Assembly: GCA_036796215.1 (NCBI GenBank)
Contig: DAIRDJ010000002.1
Span: 17,607-81,606, forward strand
Source of the DNA: SLRI01 sp036796215
Lineage (GTDB): Bacteria; Pseudomonadota; Alphaproteobacteria; Geminicoccales; Geminicoccaceae
Reading direction: 5' to 3'
Length of the DNA: 64,000 nt
The translations under genes were made by a program, and so were the position numbers. Of the stretch, positions 26,458 to 34,687 are shown piece after piece. Each line of letters begins with the position of its first letter. Positions within the stretch are counted from its first letter, which is position 1. Below the pieces are notes generated by a model. It was not told the origin of the DNA. It worked only from the letters and a program-made list of their open reading frames with translations, and searched no databases.

Positions 26458-27453
26458 ATGCGACGGAAGACGATGACGACGGCCCTGCTCTCGTGTGCTG
26501 CGGTGTTCGCGACCGGTCTCTTGACGGCAACGGCGGCCGAGGCGGCCTGGCCCGAGAAGCCCATTCGGGTGATCGTGCCGTTCGGGCCGGGGGGCACCTC
26601 GGACCAGGTGACCCGGACCTTCCAGCTGGCGATCCAGGAGAACGAGCTGTTGCCGCAGCCGATCAACGTCCTGAACGTCGGCGGTCACTATTCGGTGGGG
26701 GCGCGGCAGGTGATGGAGGCCGAGCCCGACGGCCATACGTTCCTCACCCTGCACATTGCGCTGATGGGCGGCGAGGCCGGCGGCATGATCGATTTCAGCT
26801 ATCGTGACTTCGAGCCGGTGGCGACGACGGGGCAGTTCTGCCTGACCCCGGTGGTCCGCAAGGACAGCGGCTTCGACACCGTGGACGATCTCTTGGCAGC
26901 GGCCGCGGCCGAGCCCGACACGCTGCTGTTCGGCGCCAATCTGGGTGCGATCAACCACATGGCCGGGATCATGCTGCAGAACAGCGAGCCCGGGGCGGCC
27001 TTCCGCTTCGTCCAGATCGGCGGCGGGTCCGAGAACTTCACCGCCCTTACCGGGGCGCAGACGAATGTGTCCGTTCTCTCGGCCGCGGAGGTGCTCAACT
27101 TCACCCGCATGCCGGACGGCAGCGAGAATCCCGAGGCGCAGATCAAGCCCTTGGCCTACACGGGTGCGGAGCGCAACCCCAAGCTGCCGGAGCTGCCGAC
27201 GCTGAAGGAGCTCGGCCGCGACGTCGAGTTCTGCGTCGACAGCTGGTGGTTCGCGCCCAAGGGCACGCCCGCCGAGGCGGTCGAGGGCTTCGCGGCGGCG
27301 CTGGAGGCGGCGCACAACTCCGACGCAGTGCAGCAGTTCTACGCCGATCGCACCTTCGGCCCGATCTTCCTCGAGGGGGCGGAGCTCCAGGCCAATCTCG
27401 ATGCGACCTGGACCAGGATCGAGCCCGTGGCGAAGCAGGCGGGCCAGCAATAG
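26458..27453 (+). CDS. tctC: Tripartite tricarboxylate transporter substrate-binding protein (TctC/Bug)
   Basis: This periplasmic receptor of a TTT-family importer starts at ATG 26458 behind GAGGAGG. The signal peptide is about residues 1-29 (ALLSCAAVFATGLLTATAAEAA). The mature start AAWPEKPIRVIVPFGPGGTSD is diagnostic for the TctC/Bug family. NLGAINHMAG and GAQTNVSVLSAAEVL line the ligand cleft. It is 331 residues. It is the first gene of a complete tctC-tctB-tctA set. Ligands of this family are usually di- or tricarboxylates or other small organic acids; the specific one is unknown. Confidence 0.92.
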   Translation: MRRKTMTTALLSCAAVFATGLLTATAAEAAWPEKPIRVIVPFGPGGTSDQVTRTFQLAIQENELLPQPINVLNVGGHYSVGARQVMEAEPDGHTFLTLHIALMGGEAGGMIDFSYRDFEPVATTGQFCLTPVVRKDSGFDTVDDLLAAAAAEPDTLLFGANLGAINHMAGIMLQNSEPGAAFRFVQIGGGSENFTALTGAQTNVSVLSAAEVLNFTRMPDGSENPEAQIKPLAYTGAERNPKLPELPTLKELGRDVEFCVDSWWFAPKGTPAEAVEGFAAALEAAHNSDAVQQFYADRTFGPIFLEGAELQANLDATWTRIEPVAKQAGQQ

Positions 27454-27529
27454 ACGGACCGAACGGGCCCGGCACGCTGCCGGGCCCGGACCGTTCTCTG
27501 CCCCCATCATTGCCTGGAGGGATCGTGTC

Positions 27530-27994
27530 TTGAACGAGCGGATCGACCCGCGCCTCGAGATCGGCGTGGCCCTGACGCTGATCCTGATCGCGTCGCTGGC
27601 CCTGTTCGGCACAACGGACATTCCGCCCGGCCGCTTCGAGCCCTTGGGCTCCGCACCGGTGCCGCAGGGGGTGGCCGGGCTGATCCTGATCCTGTCGGTC
27701 TGGATCATCGTGCGGGCGCTGATCGACAAGCGGCCGATCGCGGCAATGGCGGCCAATCGTTATCTCGATGCGGCGGTGGTGATCGCCCTGACACTCCTGT
27801 TCGTCACCGCCATGCACTACCGGCTCGCCAGCTTCGCCATCCTGACGACGCTCTATCTTGTCGCCACCATCGGCTTTCTGGTGCGCTTCAGGCGCCGCCA
27901 GCTGCCCTGGGTCGTCGCCATCGCAGCGGCCACGGGCATCGGCTTTCAGTACGTCTTCACCCGCATCTTCGTCGTCGACCTGCCCGGTCTTTGA
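27530..27994 (+). CDS. tctB: Tripartite tricarboxylate transporter small membrane subunit (TctB)
   Basis: This is a four-helix membrane protein of the TTT complex, 154 residues. The start is inferred as TTG 27530 (LNERIDPRLEIGVALTL) because GGAGG lies 9 nt upstream and no ATG or in-frame GTG fits. Helices are about residues 10-28, 45-64, 80-98 and 110-145. It lies between tctC and tctA. Confidence 0.85.
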   Translation: MNERIDPRLEIGVALTLILIASLALFGTTDIPPGRFEPLGSAPVPQGVAGLILILSVWIIVRALIDKRPIAAMAANRYLDAAVVIALTLLFVTAMHYRLASFAILTTLYLVATIGFLVRFRRRQLPWVVAIAAATGIGFQYVFTRIFVVDLPGL

Positions 27995-28032
27995 GGATGG
28001 CCCGGGCCTTGAGGATGGGGAGACTCTAGCGG

Positions 28033-29532
28033 ATGGAGGGCGTTCTCTGGGGGCTCGTGGGTGGCCTCGCCATCGTCTTCACGCCCTTGGGCTTCTTCTA
28101 CGTCGTGCTCGGCACCGTGCTCGGCATCTCGGTGGGAGCCATCCCCGGGCTTTCCGGCGCCATGCTCATCGCGCTGACCCTGCCGCTCACCTACTACATG
28201 GCCGCGACCGACGCGGTCGTGCTGCTCGTCGGCATGTATGTGGGCTCGATCACCGGCGGGCTGATCACCGCGACCTTGCTGCGCATGCCGGGCACGCCGT
28301 CGAACGTCATGACCACCTTCGACGGCTACCCCATGGCGCGGGCCGGCAAGCCCGGCCGAGCGCTTGGGCTCGGCATCGCGGCCTCGTTCGCCGGCGGCAT
28401 GATCTGCTGGGTGTTCCTTCTCGTCCTCGCCAAGCCCTTGTCGATCTGGGCCACGCGGTTCGGGCCATTCGAATACTTCACGCTGATCCTCATGGCGATG
28501 GTGCTGATCGCCTCGGTCAGCCAGGGCAGCCTGGTCAAGGGCCTGATCGCCGGGCTTTTGGGCATGCTGGCCTCGATGCCGGGCGTCGATCCCTCCTCGG
28601 GCTCGCCCAGGCTGACCTTCGACTGGTACATGCTGAACAGCGGGCTCAAGCTCCTGCCCGTGCTGATCGGCATCTTCGCGGTGAGCCAGATCATCGCCGA
28701 CGTGCTCGATATCGGCCGCAAGATCGAGCGGGTCGAATCGACCAAGAGTGCGATCATGATCAAGGCCCGGGACTGGGTCCGCCATGGCCCCAACATGCTC
28801 CGCTCGGGCCTGATCGGCACGCTGGTCGGCATTCTGCCCGGTGTGGGTGCTTCGATCGGCTCGGTCATCGCCTATACGACGGCGAAGAACGTCTCGAAGA
28901 CCCCCGAAGAGTTCGGCCGGGGCTCTGAGGCGGGCATCGTCGCCTCGGAGACGGCCAACAACGCCACCGTCGGCGGGGCGCTGATCCCCTTGATCGCCAT
29001 GGGTATTCCGGGCTCGGTGATCGACGCCATCCTGATCGGGGCCTTGATGATCCACTCGATCCAGCCGGGCCCGACCCTTTTCATCACCAATCCCGACGTC
29101 GTCTACGCGATGATCGCGGCCTGCCTGATCGGCAATATCGTCATGCTTGCGGTGATGACCGGCACGGTGAACTTGGTCGCCAAGCTCGCCTACATCCCGC
29201 GCACCTACATGCTGCCGGTGATCATCGTCTGCTGCGTGATCGGCGCCTTCGGCCTCGACAACGTGATGTTCGACGTCTGGGTGATGCTGATCTTCGGTGT
29301 GATCGGCTTTCTGCTGGAGCGCGCCCGCTACCCCTTGGGCCCCTTCGTCATCGGCTTCGTGCTGGCGCCGCTGATGGAGGCCAAGCTCAGGACCGGCCTG
29401 ATGATGACCGGCGGGTCGATCACGCCGATCTTCACCCGGCCGGTGGCCCTCTCGTTCCTCGTCATCGCCATCGTGCTACTGGTCTGGCCGCTGGTCAGCG
29501 AATGGCGTAGGCGGCGGACGGCGGCGGCTTGA
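28033..29532 (+). CDS. tctA: Tripartite tricarboxylate transporter large permease (TctA)
   Basis: This 499-residue integral membrane protein forms the TTT translocation path. Family hallmarks are visible: GAIPGLSGAMLIALTLPLTYYM near the start, MYVGSITGGLITATLLRMPGTPSN, the second repeat GILPGVGASIGSVIAYTTAK and SETANNATVGGALIPLIAMGIPGS. These two inverted halves, each with a PG-containing hairpin, are typical. ATG 28033 follows tctB by 38 nt. A REPIN-like palindrome pair starts right after the stop. Confidence 0.93.
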   Translation: MEGVLWGLVGGLAIVFTPLGFFYVVLGTVLGISVGAIPGLSGAMLIALTLPLTYYMAATDAVVLLVGMYVGSITGGLITATLLRMPGTPSNVMTTFDGYPMARAGKPGRALGLGIAASFAGGMICWVFLLVLAKPLSIWATRFGPFEYFTLILMAMVLIASVSQGSLVKGLIAGLLGMLASMPGVDPSSGSPRLTFDWYMLNSGLKLLPVLIGIFAVSQIIADVLDIGRKIERVESTKSAIMIKARDWVRHGPNMLRSGLIGTLVGILPGVGASIGSVIAYTTAKNVSKTPEEFGRGSEAGIVASETANNATVGGALIPLIAMGIPGSVIDAILIGALMIHSIQPGPTLFITNPDVVYAMIAACLIGNIVMLAVMTGTVNLVAKLAYIPRTYMLPVIIVCCVIGAFGLDNVMFDVWVMLIFGVIGFLLERARYPLGPFVIGFVLAPLMEAKLRTGLMMTGGSITPIFTRPVALSFLVIAIVLLVWPLVSEWRRRRTAAA

Positions 29533-29540
29533 GTTGCAGG

Positions 29541-29670
29541 GAAGATGGCGGGGAGGCGTGCCTCCCCGCCGGCCCCACCAGTCTTTTGCCATGGCGGCAG
29601 CTCGGATCTTTTCGCTCCATCCCAAAGTAACGGAGGGGCGCGGGGAGGCGCTGCCTCCCCGATCTTCTCT
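29541..29670. repeat. REPIN-like inverted pair of palindromic repeats
   Basis: There are two hairpins about 90 nt apart in opposite orientation. The first has arms GCGGGGAGG (29548-29556) and CCTCCCCGC (29561-29569). The second has 9-nt arms at 29641-29649 and 29653-29661. Read on the minus strand, the second has the same tail (GCCCCTCCGTTACTTTG) as the copy at 8689. The pair fills the gap between convergent tctA and the LarA-like gene and could terminate both. Confidence 0.75.
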
Positions 29671-29676
29671 TCTTTT

Positions 29677-30963
29677 CTAAATCAATGTCAGCAATTTTCC
29701 GGCGTCATCAAAAGCGAGCGGCTCGGCCGGTGCCGTGGTGGCGAGCTCTGCCAGAAGCGCCTTGCTGACCAACACCACGTCGAGGTCGAGCGTGTGCCTG
29801 ATCTGGCAGTAGCGGATCATCTCCGGAGTTCTGGCCCAGCTGGTCATGACCAGGGCTTGCACGGTTTCGCGTTCGGTCGGCAGCACGATCGGCAGGCGGG
29901 CCTTTTCGCCGATCGAGGCGGTGATCGCGTTCTCGTACATGCTCTTCAGATCGAGGGCGTTCGCCGTCTCGCGGGGCATGTAGTCGGCGAGGCCGACGCC
30001 GATGCCGTTACCGTGGGTGGCTTCGGTGAGGCGAAGGACGGCGAGCTTGTTGATCAGGATGTGCTCGGGATTGGCGATGCCCCGGAGATCGGTGCGGCCG
30101 GTGACGGCGTAGTCCATGCCCGCCCCGCTGATCTCCTTGCCGATTTCTTCCACGAGAAGGGCGTCGAGCAGGCGGAAGGGCAGGCGGGCGAGGAGCCACT
30201 TCGCCTGTTTGAGGAGGCGCTCGTCGGCGCTGGCGAACTGGGCGGGGGGCACGGCCTCGATCGTGACGAGCGCGTGGCCGGCGTTCTCGACGACGGCGAG
30301 GCCGCAGGCGATCGGGGCCTTGGCGAGGGCGATTTCGGCAAGGGCCGGGATGGTCTCGGTGAAGCCTGCCGGGCCCAGCCGATGGACGTTCCTGGCCCCG
30401 TCCTGCTTGCCGAGGCCTACGGCCAGCATCTTGCAGAGGCCGCTTTCGATCGGCCGGTCGAAGCTGGTGTGCGACTTGACCCGGGCGATGACGACGACGG
30501 CGTCGCTCCTGGCGGCCTCGGCGTCGAACCGGCAGGGGATGCCGTCCCTCGTCTTGCCGAGCTCGACCGTCGCCATCGAGGTTCGGACGGGTGCGCCCAT
30601 GCGCGCCTCGTCGATGCCGAGTTTGCGCAGCACGCCCGCCTGGCCCTCGGCGGTGGCCCCGCCATGGCTGCCCATGGCCGGCACGATGAAGGGTGTGTGG
30701 TTCTGCTGGCGCAGCCAGCCGACGGTGCTCTGGACGAGCAGCGCCAGATCGGCGATGCCACGGCTGCCGACGGCAATCGCGACCGTGCTGCCGCGCGCGA
30801 GTGCGGCGAGCTCGGCACTTTTCGCGAGCTCGGCCTGGACGGTGGCCTCGATATCGGCGATGGCGGGTGCCGTTGGCTGGCGCAGCCGGACGCGGTGCAC
30901 CGCTGGCAGCACGGCCTCGGCCAGCTGCGGGATGGTCACGGGCGGGAAGACGGGGCTGGCCAT
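29677..30963 (-). CDS. LarA-like lactate racemase-domain protein (DUF2088)
   Basis: This is a member of the family that includes the nickel-pincer lactate racemase LarA and related alpha-hydroxyacid racemases. It shows VPAMGSHGGATAEGQ (about residues 88-102), VVVIARVKSHTSFDRPIESGLCKM with Lys and His where LarA proteins bind and use the cofactor, and GLGKQDGARNVH. It is 428 residues. ATG 30963 (MASPVFPPVTIPQ) starts at the conserved part. It is divergent from the UxaA-type gene with only 32 nt between starts. A predicted role is inverting the configuration of a hydroxyacid imported by the adjacent Tct system. I cannot see larBCE-type cofactor genes in the window. Confidence 0.8.
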   Translation of the reverse strand: MASPVFPPVTIPQLAEAVLPAVHRVRLRQPTAPAIADIEATVQAELAKSAELAALARGSTVAIAVGSRGIADLALLVQSTVGWLRQQNHTPFIVPAMGSHGGATAEGQAGVLRKLGIDEARMGAPVRTSMATVELGKTRDGIPCRFDAEAARSDAVVVIARVKSHTSFDRPIESGLCKMLAVGLGKQDGARNVHRLGPAGFTETIPALAEIALAKAPIACGLAVVENAGHALVTIEAVPPAQFASADERLLKQAKWLLARLPFRLLDALLVEEIGKEISGAGMDYAVTGRTDLRGIANPEHILINKLAVLRLTEATHGNGIGVGLADYMPRETANALDLKSMYENAITASIGEKARLPIVLPTERETVQALVMTSWARTPEMIRYCQIRHTLDLDVVLVSKALLAELATTAPAEPLAFDDAGKLLTLI

Positions 30964-30995
30964 GCCGGTTGTCCGGGTCGTTGGTGGTGGGAGGC

Positions 30996-32156
30996 ATGAT
31001 GCGCTCGTTTTTGGGTTATCGTCGAGCCTTCGGGCCGCCTGGGGTCCGCAATCTGACACTCGTCTTGTCGGTGACCGGGCTCACCACGCCCGTGGTCCGG
31101 CGGATCGGGGCCGTGCTGCGCCCGGTGACGGCCCTCGGCACGCCCTTCGGCTCCGGCATGCTCGGCCGTGACCGGGAGGTGCATCGGGCAGCGCTCACCG
31201 CCATGGCGCGGCATCCGAATGTCGGCGGGGTGGTGGTGATCGGTGCCGACCCGCCGGTCGTCGAGGAGGTGGCGGCTGCCGCCGAGGCCGCCGGCCGCCC
31301 GGTCGTCGCGCTGAGCCTCGACGCGTGCGGGCACGACGTGCTGACCCTGCAGGACCGGGCGCTGCGGGCCGCGGCCGACATCGTGCATCGGTTGTCGCGC
31401 GACGCCCGCGAGGCGTTCGAGATGGGCGAGCTCAGGCTGGCACTGGAATGCGGCCGTTCGGATCCGAGCTCGGGGCTCGTCGCCAATCCGCTGGTCGGTG
31501 CCGTGGTCGACCGGCTGGTCGACGCGGGCGGGGCTGCGGTTTTCGGCGAGACGACCGAATGGATCGGGGCGGAAGCACCGCTCGAGGCCAAAGCGGCCGT
31601 GCCCGAAGTGGCGGCCGAGCTTCGCGCGGCCGCGGCCCGGCGCGAGGCGATGGCGGCATCGGCCGGGGTCGATCTCACCAGGAACAATCCTTCCACCACC
31701 AACATCCGGGCCGGGCTCTCGAGCATCGAGGAGAAGTCCCTGGGTGCCATCGCCAAGGCCGGCAGCCGGCCGATCCGGGGTGTCATTCCTTATGGCGAGG
31801 CACCGCCCGGGCCTGGGGTGTGGGCCATGGATGCGCCGGCCTATGCGCCGGAGTCGCTCACCGGCTTCACCGCGGCCGCCTGCACCCTGGCGCTTTTCAC
31901 GACCGGGGTCGGCAACAGCTATGTCAGTGCCCTGATGCCGACCTTGAAGCTGACCGCGAACCCGGCGACGGCCAGGCGGGTGACCCAGCAGCTCGATTTC
32001 GACGCGAGTGCTGCCTTCGTTGGCGAGGAGAGTCTGGCGGCGGCCGCCGATCGGCTCGCCCTTCAGCTCCTGACGGTGGCTAGCGGGGCGCTGACCTGGG
32101 GCGAGATCCTGGGCGAGGGCGACGAGGTGATCAGCCGCTTCGGGGCCGTGTTGTGA
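30996..32156 (+). CDS. UxaA-family hydro-lyase, large (C-terminal) subunit
   Basis: This family includes altronate and galactarate dehydratases and sulfolactate sulfo-lyase SuyB. The motifs RNLTLVLSVTGLTTPV, LECGRSDPSSGLVANPLVG, SSIEEKSLGAIAKAGSRPI and LTGFTAAACTLALFTTGVGNS align with the UxaA core. ATG 30996 follows GTGGGAGG. It is 386 residues, close to SuyB-type large subunits. The Cys-rich N-terminal stretch of many altronate dehydratases is not visible, so the metal-site make-up may differ. It overlaps the small SAF-domain gene by 4 nt. The order large-then-small is the reverse of typical suyAB. Confidence 0.8.
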   Translation: MMRSFLGYRRAFGPPGVRNLTLVLSVTGLTTPVVRRIGAVLRPVTALGTPFGSGMLGRDREVHRAALTAMARHPNVGGVVVIGADPPVVEEVAAAAEAAGRPVVALSLDACGHDVLTLQDRALRAAADIVHRLSRDAREAFEMGELRLALECGRSDPSSGLVANPLVGAVVDRLVDAGGAAVFGETTEWIGAEAPLEAKAAVPEVAAELRAAAARREAMAASAGVDLTRNNPSTTNIRAGLSSIEEKSLGAIAKAGSRPIRGVIPYGEAPPGPGVWAMDAPAYAPESLTGFTAAACTLALFTTGVGNSYVSALMPTLKLTANPATARRVTQQLDFDASAAFVGEESLAAAADRLALQLLTVASGALTWGEILGEGDEVISRFGAVL

Positions 32157-32449
32157 GCGTGCAACGGGTGCTTCGGCTCAGCCTTGGCGACAATGTGGCG
32201 ACCGCCCTCGCCGATCTGGAGGCAGGCGAGCTGGTCGAGTTCGAGGGATTGGTGCTGACGGTGCGGGAGGCCGTGCCGCTCTGCCACAAACTGGCGCTCG
32301 GCGACCTCGCACCCGGCGATCAGGTGGTCAAATACGGCCAGCCGATCGGCCGGATGACGGCGGCGGTGCCGGCGGGCGGGCATGTCCATGTGCACAACAT
32401 GCAGAGTGCCCGTGGGATGCAGAATGAGGGTCAGTCGGCGGCCGGGTAG
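32153..32449 (+). CDS. UxaA-family small subunit (SAF domain)
   Basis: This 98-residue protein starts at GTG 32153, overlapping the large-subunit stop. The SAF-domain pattern is clear: RLSLGDNVATALADLEAGE at the start, then VREAVPLCHKLALGDLAPGDQVVKYGQPIG and HVHVHNM at the end. The His/Lys-containing HKLA and YGQPIG elements are typical for the N-terminal half of altronate dehydratase and of SuyA. It completes the enzyme with the preceding gene. Its 3' end overlaps by 19 nt the 3' end of the convergent reductase gene. Confidence 0.85.
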   Translation: MSVQRVLRLSLGDNVATALADLEAGELVEFEGLVLTVREAVPLCHKLALGDLAPGDQVVKYGQPIGRMTAAVPAGGHVHVHNMQSARGMQNEGQSAAG

Positions 32450-33423
32450 AGCCCCTGGGTTCGGGCGAGCTGGGTCAAAAGGGCCACGACGATGTCGAGC
32501 GTCGGTGTCGCGACCTCGGCACTTCTGGCGAAGTCCTGGACGATGGTCAGCATGCTGTCGATCTCGAGTGGCCGGCCGCGCTCGAGGTCCTGCAGCATCG
32601 AGGGCTTGTGCGGCAGCCGGGCACCCGGTCGGGTCAATGCTTCGGGATCGATGCCGAGGTCGGCAAAGCCGTGGGTGGCGGCCACCCGCATCGCCTCCTC
32701 GACCAGGCTGCGGGCGATGTCGCTGAGCGCAGGCTCGTCGTCGAGGCCGCTGGCGGTCGCCCGGGTCAGGGTGCAGAACGGGGCGGTCGAGAGGTTCAAG
32801 AGGAGCTTCTTCCACATCGCCTCGCGGATGTCGGCCGGCAGCTCCACACGAACGCCGGGACAGGCCAGGGCCTCGGCCACGGTCTCCAGGGTCGCCGGAA
32901 CCGGCACCGGCTGGCCGAGATGGAAGTGGCAGTCGCGAAGTGTGCAGACGATGCGGCCCGGGGCCACGACCTCGTTGGGCGCGTAGACGACGAGACCCAT
33001 CGCGCGCTCGGCCGGGATGGCACGCGCGAGGCTGCCGTCGGGATCGAGCCTCTTGGTGTCGAAGGGTACCTTCGGGGTTAAGCCCTGGCCGTACCACCAG
33101 AAGACACCGTTCTGGACGAAGACGACCCGGGTCCGGTCGTGCAGCAGCGGGGCGATGGCGGCCGGGACCGCGGCGTTGGCCGTGGTCTTCAGGGTGACGA
33201 GGACGATATCGGCGGGCCCGAGGGCGGCTGCGTCGTCGCTCGCCTCGATTTGGGCCGTGATGGTCTCGCTGGGAGCCTCGAGGGTCAGGCCGGACTTCTG
33301 GATGGCAGCCAGTTGCTCGCCCCTGGCGACGACCCCGACGTTGCGGCCGGCATGGGCGAGGCGGGCGGCGAGATAGCCGCCGACCGCACCGGCGCCGAAG
33401 ATGGCGATGCGCGGGCCGGTCAT
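32431..33423 (-). CDS. Ketopantoate reductase-family (2-dehydropantoate 2-reductase-like) protein
   Basis: This NADP-dependent reductase of the PanE/ApbA family has an N-terminal Rossmann motif RIAIFGAGAVGGYLAARLA (about residues 5-23), VTLKTTANAAVPAAI and VQNGV, a mid-domain catalytic Lys in MWKKLLLNLS, and the C-terminal helical SMLQDLERGRPLEID. It is 330 residues. ATG 33423 overlaps the upstream enolase-superfamily stop by 4 nt. Placed in a catabolic operon rather than with pantothenate genes, it more likely reduces or oxidises another 2-keto or 2-hydroxy acid. Confidence 0.85.
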   Translation of the reverse strand: MTGPRIAIFGAGAVGGYLAARLAHAGRNVGVVARGEQLAAIQKSGLTLEAPSETITAQIEASDDAAALGPADIVLVTLKTTANAAVPAAIAPLLHDRTRVVFVQNGVFWWYGQGLTPKVPFDTKRLDPDGSLARAIPAERAMGLVVYAPNEVVAPGRIVCTLRDCHFHLGQPVPVPATLETVAEALACPGVRVELPADIREAMWKKLLLNLSTAPFCTLTRATASGLDDEPALSDIARSLVEEAMRVAATHGFADLGIDPEALTRPGARLPHKPSMLQDLERGRPLEIDSMLTIVQDFARSAEVATPTLDIVVALLTQLARTQGLYPAAD

Positions 33424-34547
33424 GCCGCGGTCACGTCGAAGCGGGTGAGGACGGCTGGATCGATGGTGATGCCGAGGCCCGGGCCATCCGGCAGCTGGAG
33501 CCTGCCGTGCACGACCTCGGGCGGGGTTGCGAGATGCGTGAAGAGCGGGTTGGGCTTGGCGTCCATCTCGACCAGATCGACGTCCTTGCGGGCGGCCGCC
33601 AGCTGGGCACTGGCATAGAGGCCGACCGGGCCGCCATACATGTGCAGCGCTACCAGCTTGCCCGCCGCCTTGCCCATCGCACAGAGCCGGCCGCCCATGG
33701 TGATGCCGGCTGTCTTGGTGATGTCCGGCTGTGCCCAGTCGGGGTCGATCTCGGCCAGGAGTGTGCGAAAGCCCGCCTCGCCATAGCTGTTCTCGCCCAT
33801 CGCCAGGGGTGGCCGGCCGGGCGTTTTGTGCCACAGGCGGTAGGCGTCGGTATCGTCCACCGGGAAGGGCTCCTCGAGCCAGTCGAGCCGTGCCGCCTCG
33901 AGGACGTCCATGATGGAGGCGAGGCTCTCCGGTGTTTGCCCCTGGCTCGCATCCATCATCAGGGGACGGCTGCCGGCCGCGGCGCGCGCCTCGGGGAGCC
34001 AGCGGCGGCCCGTCTCGGTTGCCGCCGGCAGCTTGACCTTGAAGCGGGTGTGGCCCTTGGCCGCCATGGCCTCGATCATCTCCGGCCGGTCGATCGGCAG
34101 GTTGGTGGCGTAGACGGCGACGGCGTCACGGGCGTCGGCGCTGAGCACGCGGCGGAGCGGTTGGCCCACGGCCTTGGCGTGCGCGTCCCAAAGGGCGATG
34201 TCGGCACCGGCGAGGGCCTGCTGGAACGGGCCGATCGCCCCCATCTGGTTGGCGAGGCCGCGCATCCCTCGGGCGAGCTTCGCGTGCAGTCGTGGCGGCT
34301 CGTCGAGGGGTTCGCCTGTGAGCGCCGGGCGGACGATGCGGCGGAGGATCTCGACCCGCTCGGGGCAGCCCCAAGGCGGGAAGTTGGCCCAGACCTCGCC
34401 GATGCCCGTCGCGCCGCTGGCGAGCTGGACCAGGACGAGGAGGTTGTGGCGCACCTCGACCCGGCCGAAGGGGGCGATGATCGGGGCCTCGAGCGGTGCC
34501 TCGATCAGCACGACGCGGACATCCCTGATCGTCTCGCTCATGGCCAT
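33420..34547 (-). CDS. Enolase-superfamily (mandelate racemase/muconate lactonizing) enzyme, second
   Basis: It is 375 residues; ATG 34547 (MAMSETIRDVRVVLIEA) follows a strong GAGGAGGAGG site. The capping domain spans about 1-130. Barrel motifs are RFKVKLPA (KxK base), LMMDASQGQ (first metal ligand), WLEEPFPVDD (second), AMGENSYG (third), and ALHMYGGPVGLYASAQ with the His expected of a racemase or dehydratase. It is only distantly similar to the enzyme at 21995. It forms an overlapping pair with the ketopantoate reductase-like gene. It is likely an acid-sugar dehydratase or epimerase. Confidence 0.87.
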   Translation of the reverse strand: MAMSETIRDVRVVLIEAPLEAPIIAPFGRVEVRHNLLVLVQLASGATGIGEVWANFPPWGCPERVEILRRIVRPALTGEPLDEPPRLHAKLARGMRGLANQMGAIGPFQQALAGADIALWDAHAKAVGQPLRRVLSADARDAVAVYATNLPIDRPEMIEAMAAKGHTRFKVKLPAATETGRRWLPEARAAAGSRPLMMDASQGQTPESLASIMDVLEAARLDWLEEPFPVDDTDAYRLWHKTPGRPPLAMGENSYGEAGFRTLLAEIDPDWAQPDITKTAGITMGGRLCAMGKAAGKLVALHMYGGPVGLYASAQLAAARKDVDLVEMDAKPNPLFTHLATPPEVVHGRLQLPDGPGLGITIDPAVLTRFDVTAA

Positions 34548-34640
34548 CTGCCTCCTCCTCGTTTCTCGCGTTGGGCGGCCTAGCACGCGCCGCCACACCC
34601 GGCCACCCCACCGCGCTTTTGACGGTCGCCGGTGCTGAGG

Positions 34641-34675
34641 ACCGGTGGGGCATGTGGAGGCGCTGCCTCCCCATA
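34641..34675 (-). repeat. REP-like palindrome, single copy
   Basis: The arms GGAGGC (34656-34661) and GCCTCC (34665-34670) enclose GCT. Read on the minus strand, the element has head GGGGAGGCAGCGCCTCC and tail GCCCCACCGG like the other copies of this family. It lies just past the SDR stop codon. Confidence 0.65.
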
Positions 34676-34687
34676 AGTCTTTGCCCT

